Source: Deltaproteobacteria bacterium ADurb.Bin207 (GTDB taxonomy: Bacteria > Myxococcota_A > Polyangia > Polyangiales > Polyangiaceae). From it: DNA of 64,000 bases. The stretch is from contig MWCO01000019.1 in NCBI GenBank assembly GCA_002070115.1, positions 1 through 64,000 of the forward strand. Reading direction: 5' to 3'. This document shows positions 8,101 to 16,560 of this stretch, one piece after another. Under the pieces are notes generated by a model, which worked only from the letters and a program-made list of their open reading frames with translations, had not been told where the DNA came from and did no database searches. The position numbers were made by a program, and so were the translations under genes. Every line of letters begins with the position of its first letter. The stretch's first letter is position 1.

Positions 8101-8684
8101 TCGATTTTCGCTTTGGGGGCGAAAGTACCAGGACTATCCTTGGGCTTTGGCTGCGCCTGTTGGCCTGGCATGCCTCGGAAAAAAAGGCGGGCAAGGCTGT
8201 TTTGGCGCTATCGGATGGGGGAAATACCTCCAAAAGCGTCAAACTGATTGGCTACCAGGCGCCTGATGATTGTGCGCAAGTTCTCGAGCCATTGGTTCAA
8301 ATCTACCGAAGGGGTTGTGTGGAACCCATCAAGCTATTCGCGGGGGCGTCGTGGAGTTTCGCCTGGGCTGCCCGGGACCTGGCTTCGAAGCCGAAAGTAT
8401 TTGATAAGGCGCTGCCGGATGACGCCGAGCTGCTCCACAAAGTGAATGCCGCGTATGAGAAAGCGTTGGAAGCGTGGTTTCCAGCCTACAATTCCCCCGG
8501 AGACGTGGGTGATCCTTACGTGAGCCGTCTCTTCGATGGCTTACCACCGATGACGGATCGGAAGTCGAAACCTGTGCCTCTGGATCTAGAATTTGCACGT
8601 CTTTCCATGACGTTATGGGGTCCCCTGTTGCACCATCGGGTGACGGAGAGATACGTCAAGAATTGGATCGGAGACAAGCCATGA
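5154..8684 (+). CDS. recC: Exodeoxyribonuclease V subunit gamma
   Basis: At 1176 residues it is close to the usual RecC length. The N terminus matches the family: a short strand, then VVGSRGMERWLRHRLA, then a Cys/His-rich FPFPAMKFDAL. RecC is the scaffold of the RecBCD complex; it splits the strands, reads Chi during degradation and channels ends from double-strand breaks toward RecA. Helicase-like motifs are degenerate, as expected for this inactivated helicase fold. It is the first gene of a recC-recB-recD operon and overlaps recB by four bases. E. coli has ptrA between recC and recB; here they are directly coupled. Confidence 0.93.
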   Translation: MAKLNVIRSNRLETLVDLMGERLRTQLPANPIAPIDVVVGSRGMERWLRHRLAMHFGICCNMHFPFPAMKFDALVTNILGESMVEREAWGGASLAFAILDVLPLLVERQEFEAVHGYLASWDAPVSAKAFGLAGQLAAMFERYIDYRPELACAWSRGAQKAAEDDSMHEWQRILWVEVQQRLERPHRAARVAAAIERLKAEQNSHREPLHLFGLTSLPPVWLALIEAYAHHGDVDIYLPCASDSAWQFLRDCIRKDRARWREMSRDTMAEALREEYRRSARPALHPLLLSMGRASRHFQIQLETFVDEENMTDQGRFEGFGRSALRRLQSDVLGATAPTERETLANTDDSLQFHACYGEIRQVEVLRDVLLGLLEDHRDLEPRDIVVLCPDIETLGPLITAVFSQGPSARHRKDGEPVQGADGWGPVGAPRIPFEVMDASIRRLNPVADALLRLLELAEGRFEASAVLDLLSLEPVHRRFSLDDKDLVMLREWVRSSGIRWGRDAADRKRHGQPLDSQNTWRFGLRRLLLGVVLADDGRMVAGREANGEPTNVLPFDDMEGASTAGLGKLVDFLNTLIEVTESLRRARPMTEWVSALEEALDRLTATSKAASWLTLRTRQAIRELGMDAGGSERLVTREAVTSALSRSMEVLSRATKEQCGAMVFGCLRPMRSVPYRVVCLLGMDDGKFPRKNEMLAFDRTAMAPRAADPSPCDEDRLLLLEALLAAEDHFIVFYTGRDPNTNEPRPACVPIGELRDVIDRTFLPPEGAATPSQWLTKQHPLQSFAESCFLSIHRNPMQPEHPRPWSFDRRLLASATIARGSRVSPPFYPVPSEKKSVPEETIRLEDLISFFKNPTAYLLRRRWKLWLEERPEAVEDREPIELAGLERWQLRQALLDKRLAGTLENEVLERMRAEGRLPLGFAGEALVQGEASSIDALLEKTGIWRKNAKVPQQPAAPLSVDISLPSARLIGTVHPIYGSLLFDFRFGGESTRTILGLWLRLLAWHASEKKAGKAVLALSDGGNTSKSVKLIGYQAPDDCAQVLEPLVQIYRRGCVEPIKLFAGASWSFAWAARDLASKPKVFDKALPDDAELLHKVNAAYEKALEAWFPAYNSPGDVGDPYVSRLFDGLPPMTDRKSKPVPLDLEFARLSMTLWGPLLHHRVTERYVKNWIGDKP

Positions 8685-11600
8685 ATACGCAGGTCCACAA
8701 TCCGGTGACTACGTGGGATCCGATGGCTCCCCTCGATCCAGGGGTGATGCTGCTCGAAGCGAGCGCTGGAACCGGTAAAACCTATAACCTCGTCAATTGG
8801 GTGCTGCGGCTCATCGTGCAATACCATATTCCGATCGAGCAGCAGGTCGTGGTTACGTTCACGCGCGCCGCCACGGCGGAACTCAAAGACCGTATTCGCA
8901 GTCGCTTGCAGCAGGCGATGACTGCATTGGGGAACCCTTCCAGCATCGATCCGTCCGATATCGTGATGGAACGACTCGTGGCCGCTGCCCAGACGTCCAG
9001 GGAGCATCAGGAAGATGTTGTTCAGCGTATCGCGGCGGCGCAGGAGTCGTTCGATGCCTGTTTGATTTCCACGATTCATGGCTTTTGCCAGCGCATGCTC
9101 CAACATTATGCCTTTGAAGCGCAGACGGACTTCGATCTTACGTTGATGGGCGACGAGCCGGAGCTGGCAGAGCGGTTGGTGGATGATTGGCTTTCTTCGG
9201 AGCTGTATGGCGTGGACGCGAGCCGCTACGAATTCCTCGTGAATCAATGTGGTTTTACGCGCGATACTCTCCTTGCTATTGCCACGGTAGCGCTTCGTGA
9301 GCCCGATATGACCGTGGTGCCTACGGACCCTCTGCTCGCGGAGGGCAGTCCGGCATGGCATCGTGTGCGTTTCGTAAAGTGGTTGCGATCGGAATATGAC
9401 GAGGTCCATCGGAAGCGGCGAACGCAGTCGTATATCGATCTCATGCGCAACCTGGTTCGGGTGCTCGACAAGAAAAAGTCGGATCCGTCTCGGTGTTCTT
9501 TGCTGCAAGCCGTGCAGCATCGGTACAAGGTGGCTTTGATCGATGAATTCCAAGATACGGATGCGATGCAATGGAAGATTTTTCGGACCTTGTTCAGCGG
9601 CGAGGATCAGCGTCTATACTTGATTGGGGATCCGAAACAGGCCATTTACGGATTTCGCGGCGCGAATGTTCATGTCTATCTGAAAGCGAAAAAAGAAGCC
9701 CGGGGACGGGTATCCACGATTGTGACGAACCACCGGTCGGACCAGCGTTTTGTGGAGGCAATCAATCATTTGATGAATCGGCGAGGGCTGTTTGGGCAGG
9801 AGGGGATCGAGTACCAGGCGGTGCAGGCGGCAATAAGACCCCAGTCCCCCGTGGATCGGCTCATTCCCCCGGACGACTGGTTTTCCGCGTCGAACGCGCC
9901 TTTTCAGCTTCGTTTCCTGGATCGGCGTCTGGAAGGAGTCGCAGAGGCCACGGATGCGGACCGCCGCATGCCCGCGGATTTGCTTTATAAGAACGTGCCC
10001 AAACGTGTTGCCGAGGATATCGTGCTCCTGCTCGAATCCGGTACACGTATTTTTGTCGAACGACAAGCTCTGACGGGAGAGGACAAGACGCGCTGTGTCG
10101 AGCCCAGCGACATCGCTGTCCTCACGCGCACGGGCAAGGAGGCGAATGCCATCCAACAGGCTCTTGGCACGGCGGGCGTCCCCGCGGTGCTCATGGGTGC
10201 CGATAGCGTTTTTGCTTCCGTGGAAGCTTTCGAACTACTGCTTTGGCTCGAGGCTCTGGACAAGGCGGGCCATGAGCGCGCGGCGCGAGCGGCTGCCACC
10301 ACCCATCTTTTTGGGCGCAATGCCGGATTGCTGGCCGGTATCGAGGCCGAACGACCCGAGGCCCTCGAAGCCTGGGAAGCCTGGATGGAACGTCTCCACC
10401 GTTGGAGAAAACGCTTTGAAAACCATGGGTTACTATCCACCCTGCGATATGCCCTGCAAGACGATCTCGTCGCTGTCGATGGGGAAATCCTGCAGGATGC
10501 CACCGCACGATTGCTGATGCGTCCCGATGGCCAACGACGGCTCACCAACGTATGGCATGTAGCGGAGTTGATGCATGGGGTGGAGGTGACAGAGCGACGG
10601 AGCCTTACGGGGCTGATTGATTGGTTGAAACGAGAGCGTATGAATCCGAGCAAGGAAACCGATGCCGCGGAGTTGCGTCTCGACCGAGACGACAAAGCCG
10701 TGCGGATTTCTACGATGCACAAGGCCAAAGGCCTTCAATTCCCGATTGTTTTCGTTCCCTATCTTTGGACCGGACGTCTTCCCAAGGACACGGAGCCCGC
10801 TGTTATCGTGCCGGAAACAGGCGATCATGCCAAACGCGTTTGTGATCTTCGGGATGCGGCGGATAGACAGGATAGTTACGAGTTGGCGGTGATGGAATCG
10901 CGAAAAGAGGCCATTCGATTGCTGTATGTGGCCTTGACGCGGGCGCGTCATCGTTGTGTCGTCTACCTGGGGCATATCAATCACTTGGAAAATAGTGCCC
11001 TGGCGCCGGTTTTTCACGGGCATCACGCGGAAGGCGCGAGCATCGAGCGGGGGGTAGAAAGGGCTGCACGCGAGAATCATTCTGTCCTTTGGAAGGACCT
11101 TCAGAAATTGGCCAGCAAGTCGGGCTCGGCACTCGAAGGAAACGCGCCGACGATCTCGCTGACGTTCTGTACGCCTCCGGAAGCAAGGATCTGGAAGGGG
11201 CAACCTGGGGAGTCGGGGGATCTTACGGCCCGAGATTTTCTGCGTCATGGTCTGGATGGAAGTTTCCGACGACTGAGCTATTCCGCGTTAACGTATGGAA
11301 AATCCGTTACTTACGTAGATACCGACAAGGACCGGGAAGGTGTGGATGCCGATGAGCAGACCGACGATGGCGACGAGGCCATGGTCGAAAGGCAAGAGCA
11401 GGAGAATTCCGAGGCGACGGATGATCAAGAGAATGATCGTTCCGTTTCGGATCCGTCGTCACGCTGGGTGCCGACCATCGAGGTGAGCGAAGATTCGCCC
11501 AATGTGCCGTTGGCGGTGATGTGGGGGGGAGCCGATGTGGGAACGTTCTTTCACGAGGTCTTCGAAAAGGCGGATTTTCGTTGGGCGCATCCGAGCCAGG

Positions 11601-12403
11601 GGGCGGATGGGGGGCGGACCCGGCTGTGGGAACTTGTCCGGGCGTTGTTAGGCGTTCATGGATTCGATACGCAGGAACTCACGGAACCGATTACCGCGGG
11701 GTTGATGGATGTATTGCAGACGCCTTTGCGCTCCGTGCTGGGCGATACGCGCCTTTGTGATATTGCGAAAGAGGATCGCCTCGATGAGCTGAGTTTCGAT
11801 TTCCCGATGGCGGGAGGCGATCGTTTTCGCCGGGGAGGTCCCACGAAACGCGTATTGTCGGAAGCCTTCGTCTCCGCTCTTTCGCTTCGCTTGCACGAAG
11901 ACAATCCGCCCCTTGACGACGATGCTCCGATTCGTCCCGCCTATTTACGAGGGCTCGGCCCGTTTTCCAAGATGGTGGGCTATATGACGGGCAGCATCGA
12001 TATGGTGTTTCGGTATCCGACGGAGCAAGGGGTTCGGTGGTTTATCGTGGATTACAAGTCGAACCGTCTGGATCCGCAGCGGCAAAAGCGTTGGCCGATC
12101 GAGCATTTCGGACCCGAGGGGATGCGTTACGAGATGGAACAGCATCACTATTATATCCAATATCATCTTTATATGCTGGCCCTGCATCGTTATCTGCGAT
12201 TTCGTCTGGGCGAGGCGTATGCGTACGAGCGGGACGTGGGAGGCGTATATTACTTATTTTTCCGAGGGATGCTGGGGCCTGCCACACCAGTGGGGCGCGA
12301 TACGAGCCATGGGTGTTTTTTCGACAAACCCCCTTTCCGTGTCATCGATGCCCTGGATAGGCTATTTCACGATCCTTGCACGTTCGATGGGGGTCAATCA
12401 TGA
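8681..12403 (+). CDS. recB: Exodeoxyribonuclease V subunit beta
   Basis: This 1240-residue protein combines a UvrD-type 3'-5' helicase with a C-terminal nuclease. Walker A is LEASAGTGKTYN near residue 25. Walker B is LIDEFQDTD, followed by LIGDPKQAIYGFRGA. The late helicase motif is ISTMHKAKGLQFPIVF, and LLYVALTRARHR follows. The C-terminal nuclease domain has GTFFHEVFE and FIVDYKSNRL (the Asp and Lys of the RecB nuclease site). An acidic spacer (about 905-940) separates the parts. ATG 8681 overlaps the recC stop as ATGA and is preferred to an upstream start inside recC. It works with RecC and RecD in double-strand-break repair. Confidence 0.95.
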   Translation: MNTQVHNPVTTWDPMAPLDPGVMLLEASAGTGKTYNLVNWVLRLIVQYHIPIEQQVVVTFTRAATAELKDRIRSRLQQAMTALGNPSSIDPSDIVMERLVAAAQTSREHQEDVVQRIAAAQESFDACLISTIHGFCQRMLQHYAFEAQTDFDLTLMGDEPELAERLVDDWLSSELYGVDASRYEFLVNQCGFTRDTLLAIATVALREPDMTVVPTDPLLAEGSPAWHRVRFVKWLRSEYDEVHRKRRTQSYIDLMRNLVRVLDKKKSDPSRCSLLQAVQHRYKVALIDEFQDTDAMQWKIFRTLFSGEDQRLYLIGDPKQAIYGFRGANVHVYLKAKKEARGRVSTIVTNHRSDQRFVEAINHLMNRRGLFGQEGIEYQAVQAAIRPQSPVDRLIPPDDWFSASNAPFQLRFLDRRLEGVAEATDADRRMPADLLYKNVPKRVAEDIVLLLESGTRIFVERQALTGEDKTRCVEPSDIAVLTRTGKEANAIQQALGTAGVPAVLMGADSVFASVEAFELLLWLEALDKAGHERAARAAATTHLFGRNAGLLAGIEAERPEALEAWEAWMERLHRWRKRFENHGLLSTLRYALQDDLVAVDGEILQDATARLLMRPDGQRRLTNVWHVAELMHGVEVTERRSLTGLIDWLKRERMNPSKETDAAELRLDRDDKAVRISTMHKAKGLQFPIVFVPYLWTGRLPKDTEPAVIVPETGDHAKRVCDLRDAADRQDSYELAVMESRKEAIRLLYVALTRARHRCVVYLGHINHLENSALAPVFHGHHAEGASIERGVERAARENHSVLWKDLQKLASKSGSALEGNAPTISLTFCTPPEARIWKGQPGESGDLTARDFLRHGLDGSFRRLSYSALTYGKSVTYVDTDKDREGVDADEQTDDGDEAMVERQEQENSEATDDQENDRSVSDPSSRWVPTIEVSEDSPNVPLAVMWGGADVGTFFHEVFEKADFRWAHPSQGADGGRTRLWELVRALLGVHGFDTQELTEPITAGLMDVLQTPLRSVLGDTRLCDIAKEDRLDELSFDFPMAGGDRFRRGGPTKRVLSEAFVSALSLRLHEDNPPLDDDAPIRPAYLRGLGPFSKMVGYMTGSIDMVFRYPTEQGVRWFIVDYKSNRLDPQRQKRWPIEHFGPEGMRYEMEQHHYYIQYHLYMLALHRYLRFRLGEAYAYERDVGGVYYLFFRGMLGPATPVGRDTSHGCFFDKPPFRVIDALDRLFHDPCTFDGGQS

Positions 12404-14448
12404 GTCTTTCCCTTGCTCCCTTGCTTGTGGGTGGTTCCGAGGGTCCGTTCGAGCAGCGACTGCGCCCTTTCTGGCAGCGGGGTGTTTTTGCCAGTGTGGA
12501 CGTTCATGTGGTGGATCATCTGGGGGCGCTCGTGGGCGAATCGGATCCGGACGTGCTCCTTGCGCTTGCTTTGGCCGTCCGTGCGCCTCGTCATGGGCAT
12601 ATTTGCATCGATCTTGCCCAAATGGATACGTTTGCGTGGCAGCCGGAGAGCCCACGAGAAGAATCGGCGCTCGAACCGTTGCCGTGGCCCGACAAAAACG
12701 CGTGGATTGCCAAGGTTGCCGCAAGTCCGCTCGTGCGCGGCGCAGGGCAAGACCGCGTAACGCCCTTCGTCCTCGATGGCACCATCCTGTATTCCGACCG
12801 ATATTTTACGTATCAATCGAGATTGGCGCAGGCGCTTCGGGCGAGGGCTATGCAAACGCAACCCATTCGGGATTCGGTGGGGCTGCGTCGTGGGCTGGAG
12901 GCGCTTTTCCGTTCCGGGGCTGGCGAGGCTTTCGACCGACAGCGATTGGGGGCCGCCATGGCGTTGTTGGGTGGATTGACGGTCATTTCCGGAGGTCCCG
13001 GCACGGGGAAGACCCATACGATCCGCGCGGTATTGGCGCTGGCCTGGGCGCAATGGGCGGTGGATCATGATCCGCAGCGCGATGGGCCGGGGCCTTTGGT
13101 GGCGCTGGCGGCACCCACGGGAAAGGCTGCGGCAAGGATGCGGGAGGCGCTTGGGGCGGGACTCGAGGCTTTCGTGCAACAGACCGGGAGCCTGTTGCCG
13201 AAAAGAAGAAATCCGGAACAACTTCAAGTATTTATGGAGTCGCTACAGCCTTGCACGATCCATCGATTGCTGGGGTATAACCCTGAACGGCCCACGCGTT
13301 TTCGCCATGATGCGCAGTGGCCGCTTGCCCATGAGATGGTGATCATCGACGAGTCTTCGATGGTGGATCTGGCGCTAATGACCAAACTCGTGGATGCGGT
13401 ATCGCCGCAGGCGCGGTTGGTCCTGCTCGGTGACCGGTATCAACTGGCTTCCGTGGAAGCCGGGACCGTTCTGGCTGATATTTGTGGGCCTTCGACGGTG
13501 AAACGGATGGGGATATCCGAGGACAGGGTAGGGGAGCTGGCCACGTATTCGGGTATCGACGTGGCCGAGCAGCCGTTCCTCGAGCGAAAGGGGGAAAGGG
13601 GGATCCAGGATGCCATTGTGCTATTCGAAAAAAACTGGCGTTTCGACCCATCGAGCGGCATGGGTTCGTTTGCGAAAGCATGTCTCGACGAACTGGTGGA
13701 GCCGAGTCAAGTAGCTGATATACTGATGAAATTTTGTGATTCGGAGGTGGCTGAGCAAGCGTCCTCCGCGTCCAAAGCGATTCCGGAAACGATCCGCAAA
13801 GTCATTGTCGAAGGATATCGTCCTTATCTCGAAAGATTGCTGGCGGGTCCGAAAGGCAACGAATCCCTGGCAGCGTTTCACGCCGCGGTACTCGAATTAT
13901 TTGGGTCTTTTCGCATCCTATGCGCCCACCGCGACGGACGCTGGGGGGTGACGGGGATGAACCGAGAGGTGATCCGTCTTCTCGAAGAATCGTCGGAGCA
14001 AACACCGCTGCAACGATTCGATCCCTCGCGTGTCTATTGGGTGGGTCGTCCTGTGATGATTCTTCGTAACGATGCGATCGTGCAGCGGTTCAACGGGGAT
14101 GTAGGCATCGTGGTGAAAGATGAAAAAGGCAAAACCACGGTGGTGTTTCCGGAAGTAGGGGGTGTTAGCTATATCGCCCCCTCCCGTTTGCCGGAGCATC
14201 AAACTGTTTTCGCGATGACGATTCACAAGAGCCAGGGGTCAGAATTCGATCATTGTCTTGTTGTCCTTCCGGATCGGGACTCGCGCATCCTCACGAAAGA
14301 ATTGGTGTATACCGCGGTCACGAGAGCCAAGCATACGATCACGATGATGGCGCAACGACAGGTGTTGGTCGAGGCCCTGGGACGCACGATCCGGCGGGCT
14401 TCAGGATTGGAAGCGAAGCTTTGGGAAACGGGTAAGGGATCCGCCTAG
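12400..14448 (+). CDS. recD: Exodeoxyribonuclease V subunit alpha
   Basis: This 682-residue 5'-3' helicase is the fast motor of RecBCD. Walker A is VISGGPGTGKTHT (about residues 200-212). LVALAAPTGKAAARM, then HRLLGY, then MVIIDESSMVD (Walker B) and LVLLGDRYQLASV follow as in the RecD family. The C-terminal motif AMTIHKSQGSEFDH with YTAVTRAK completes the helicase. The start overlaps the recB stop (ATGA), so all three subunits are translationally coupled, which favours equal synthesis. An extra segment of about 100 residues between the Walker B region and the C-terminal helicase motifs seems longer than in short RecD proteins. Confidence 0.94.
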   Translation: MSLSLAPLLVGGSEGPFEQRLRPFWQRGVFASVDVHVVDHLGALVGESDPDVLLALALAVRAPRHGHICIDLAQMDTFAWQPESPREESALEPLPWPDKNAWIAKVAASPLVRGAGQDRVTPFVLDGTILYSDRYFTYQSRLAQALRARAMQTQPIRDSVGLRRGLEALFRSGAGEAFDRQRLGAAMALLGGLTVISGGPGTGKTHTIRAVLALAWAQWAVDHDPQRDGPGPLVALAAPTGKAAARMREALGAGLEAFVQQTGSLLPKRRNPEQLQVFMESLQPCTIHRLLGYNPERPTRFRHDAQWPLAHEMVIIDESSMVDLALMTKLVDAVSPQARLVLLGDRYQLASVEAGTVLADICGPSTVKRMGISEDRVGELATYSGIDVAEQPFLERKGERGIQDAIVLFEKNWRFDPSSGMGSFAKACLDELVEPSQVADILMKFCDSEVAEQASSASKAIPETIRKVIVEGYRPYLERLLAGPKGNESLAAFHAAVLELFGSFRILCAHRDGRWGVTGMNREVIRLLEESSEQTPLQRFDPSRVYWVGRPVMILRNDAIVQRFNGDVGIVVKDEKGKTTVVFPEVGGVSYIAPSRLPEHQTVFAMTIHKSQGSEFDHCLVVLPDRDSRILTKELVYTAVTRAKHTITMMAQRQVLVEALGRTIRRASGLEAKLWETGKGSA

Positions 14449-14943
14449 GTCAAGCATGGGCAGGAATGAGCAGGTTGCAATTGACGCAACGTATGATGAA
14501 ATAGTCTATGGTAGAGCATGATAGTATGGCACAACGTTATGTGATAACTCCTCATGGGCTTGCGATGGCGTTTGTGTCAACGTAACTGCTTGCGTTTGAC
14601 CTGTCTGCTATCAATTCTATGACGCAACGTATGGCGATGCTTCCGCCTGTCGAAGTCGGCCTGTCGACGGGGAAGATTCGGTAACGACGTGTCGAGGTGA
14701 GATACGCGCGAAGGCGGCGGGAGCCGTCGGCCTGGTCGGTCGGAGAGGTTTCCCTTCCCCGCTTCAGTCCCTTCCGCCCCTACGATGCCGAAGCAACACC
14801 TTTTGTCTCGATCTGTGTCTATCTGTGCCAAGCCCGGCGCGTCATGGCATGGTTTGGATGATATTTCCCAGGTCTTTGCGTGATACGGCTTGGCCCGTTC
14901 GTTGCTAGCCAGCTTATCATTCTCACGAAAAGCGAGGTTGGAT
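14449..14943. other. Intergenic region between recD and serpin
   Basis: About 495 bases hold no convincing gene. The left 190 bases are AT-richer and include a repeated TGACGCAACGTATG motif and TTGACG-type promoter-like sequences. The rest is an ordinary leader. Frames on either strand here have erratic composition and no motifs. A 19-codon frame at 14526 is too short to support. Confidence 0.6.
14482..14633 (+). repeat. Two direct copies of TGACGCAACGTATG 138 bp apart
   Basis: Copies lie at 14482-14495 and 14620-14633, identical over 14 bases and each followed by a partly matching G/ATG context. They sit in the gap upstream of the serpin gene, in the same orientation as that gene. They could be binding sites for a regulator or a short duplication. 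No inverted symmetry is visible. Confidence 0.5.
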
Positions 14944-16308
14944 ATGCTACGCCGCACCCTTTTTGCGTTGAGCCTTTTGACCTTGTTCTCAAGCCAAGCC
15001 TGCTCGCAGGGGGACGAGGATTCTTCCTCGCAGGGGACGGTGACCCCCGATCATGCCCCCAAAACTGCTCGCTCCGAACTGCAGCGGGATCCGGCGCCCC
15101 AAGTAAGCGACGAAGCGAAATCCGCGCTCGTGCAAGGCCATAACGCATTCGCCTTCGACATGTACGACCTCATCCGCCAAGAAGAAGGGGCGAACGAAAA
15201 TATGTTCTTTTCCCCTACGAGCATGACGTTGGCCCTGTCGATGGTGTACGCCGGAGCACGAGGGACGAGCGCCACCGAGATGGCGACGGCCCTTCATTTC
15301 ACGCTGCCGGCGGAGCAGCTTTTCCCCGCTTTCAACTGGCTCGACCAGGCCCTTGGGCAGCGGGCGGACAAGGCCTATCAAGACGCTCAATCGGATTGGG
15401 AAAACGGTAAGCGAGGCGACCCTCCCTCCGCCGATAGTTTCCGGCTTCATATCGTCAATTCGATCTGGGGGGAACAAACGATGACCTTCGAATCGCCTTT
15501 TCTCGATACTCTGGCGGTGCATTATGGCGCCGGCGTTTATCTTTCCGACTTCATCCACAAGCCCAACGACGAACGACTTCGTATCAACGACTGGGTAGCC
15601 TCCGAAACCCGCGACCTTATCAAGGACTTGCTGCCCGAGGCTACCATCACCGATGAAACCCGCACCGTGCTCGTCAATGCCATTCACTTGAAATTCCCCT
15701 GGCAAGAAAAGTTCTCCCCGTCGGAAGACGTGAACTTCTCGCTGCTCGACGGCTCTTTGGCGGCGGTGCCGGCCATCGAGCATTCCGATACCTGGCCGTA
15801 TTACGAAAAAGACGGCCTGCAGGCCGTGCGTGTGGCGTTGGAAGGCTCCGAGATCGAATTGGTGGTCATGGCTCCGCCTAAAGGGCAGTTGGGAAGCTTC
15901 GAAACAGGGCTCACCCAAGAAAGCCTCGCAACGTTGTTTGAAGGCATGGAAAGCCAGGCCGTCACCCTGCAAATCCCGATCCTCCGATTCACAACCCCCT
16001 CGATCAGTCTGCGTTCCAAGCTCGAAACCCTGGGAATGCCCTCTCCCTTCGACCCGAGCCGTGCCGATTTTTCGGCCATCACCAAAGACGAATCGCTCTA
16101 TCTCAGCGATGTCATCCACAAAGCGATGATCGGAATCGATAAAAACGGCATCGAGGCGGCGGCCGCCACCGCGGCGATTGCCAATGAGCTATCGTCCGTG
16201 GCTGACCCCGTACCCTTTACCGTGGATAGACCCTTTTTCCTCGCTTTGGTGGACGCTCCCACGAAAACGATCTTGTTCACCGGCCATATCGTCGACCCAC
16301 GCCCCTAA
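14944..16308 (+). CDS. Serpin-family protease inhibitor, lipoprotein
   Basis: This 454-residue serpin starts with a lipoprotein signal (lipobox LFSSQAC), so it is probably lipid-anchored outside the cytoplasm. FSPTSMTLALSMVYAGARG and the C-terminal FTVDRPFFLALV are serpin signatures. The reactive-loop hinge reads GIEAAAATAAIA (from Gly402), with the run of small residues needed for loop insertion, so it looks inhibitory. By hinge counting P1-P1' would be Leu416-Ser417, suggesting a chymotrypsin- or elastase-like target. P14 is Ile instead of the common Thr, which could slow insertion. It appears monocistronic. Serpins are uncommon in bacteria; defence against prey, host or self proteases is inferred. 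Confidence 0.93.
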   Translation: MLRRTLFALSLLTLFSSQACSQGDEDSSSQGTVTPDHAPKTARSELQRDPAPQVSDEAKSALVQGHNAFAFDMYDLIRQEEGANENMFFSPTSMTLALSMVYAGARGTSATEMATALHFTLPAEQLFPAFNWLDQALGQRADKAYQDAQSDWENGKRGDPPSADSFRLHIVNSIWGEQTMTFESPFLDTLAVHYGAGVYLSDFIHKPNDERLRINDWVASETRDLIKDLLPEATITDETRTVLVNAIHLKFPWQEKFSPSEDVNFSLLDGSLAAVPAIEHSDTWPYYEKDGLQAVRVALEGSEIELVVMAPPKGQLGSFETGLTQESLATLFEGMESQAVTLQIPILRFTTPSISLRSKLETLGMPSPFDPSRADFSAITKDESLYLSDVIHKAMIGIDKNGIEAAAATAAIANELSSVADPVPFTVDRPFFLALVDAPTKTILFTGHIVDPRP

Positions 16309-16560
16309 AAGCAGTTCTCGACGATGCCTGAGACGCCGCTCGAACCATCTCCCCCAATGACCATCACTCAACACTATAACAGTTGTTAAACTTCCAAAGG
16401 ATGGACGGAACCGATGGATCGATCCATTTTACCGCAAAGGTCATGAAATATCGTGTGTTAATTCAATAGCTTACATAGTTGTTGCCAGCGTCGATCCGAG
16501 GGCCGACAAAAAATATTTGGGTTCAGTTGATTGTTGCCTCCCCCCAATTGTATATACGGT

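Noticed and set aside
14526-14585. 19-codon frame between recD and serpin
   Set aside because: Too short and without a ribosome binding site.
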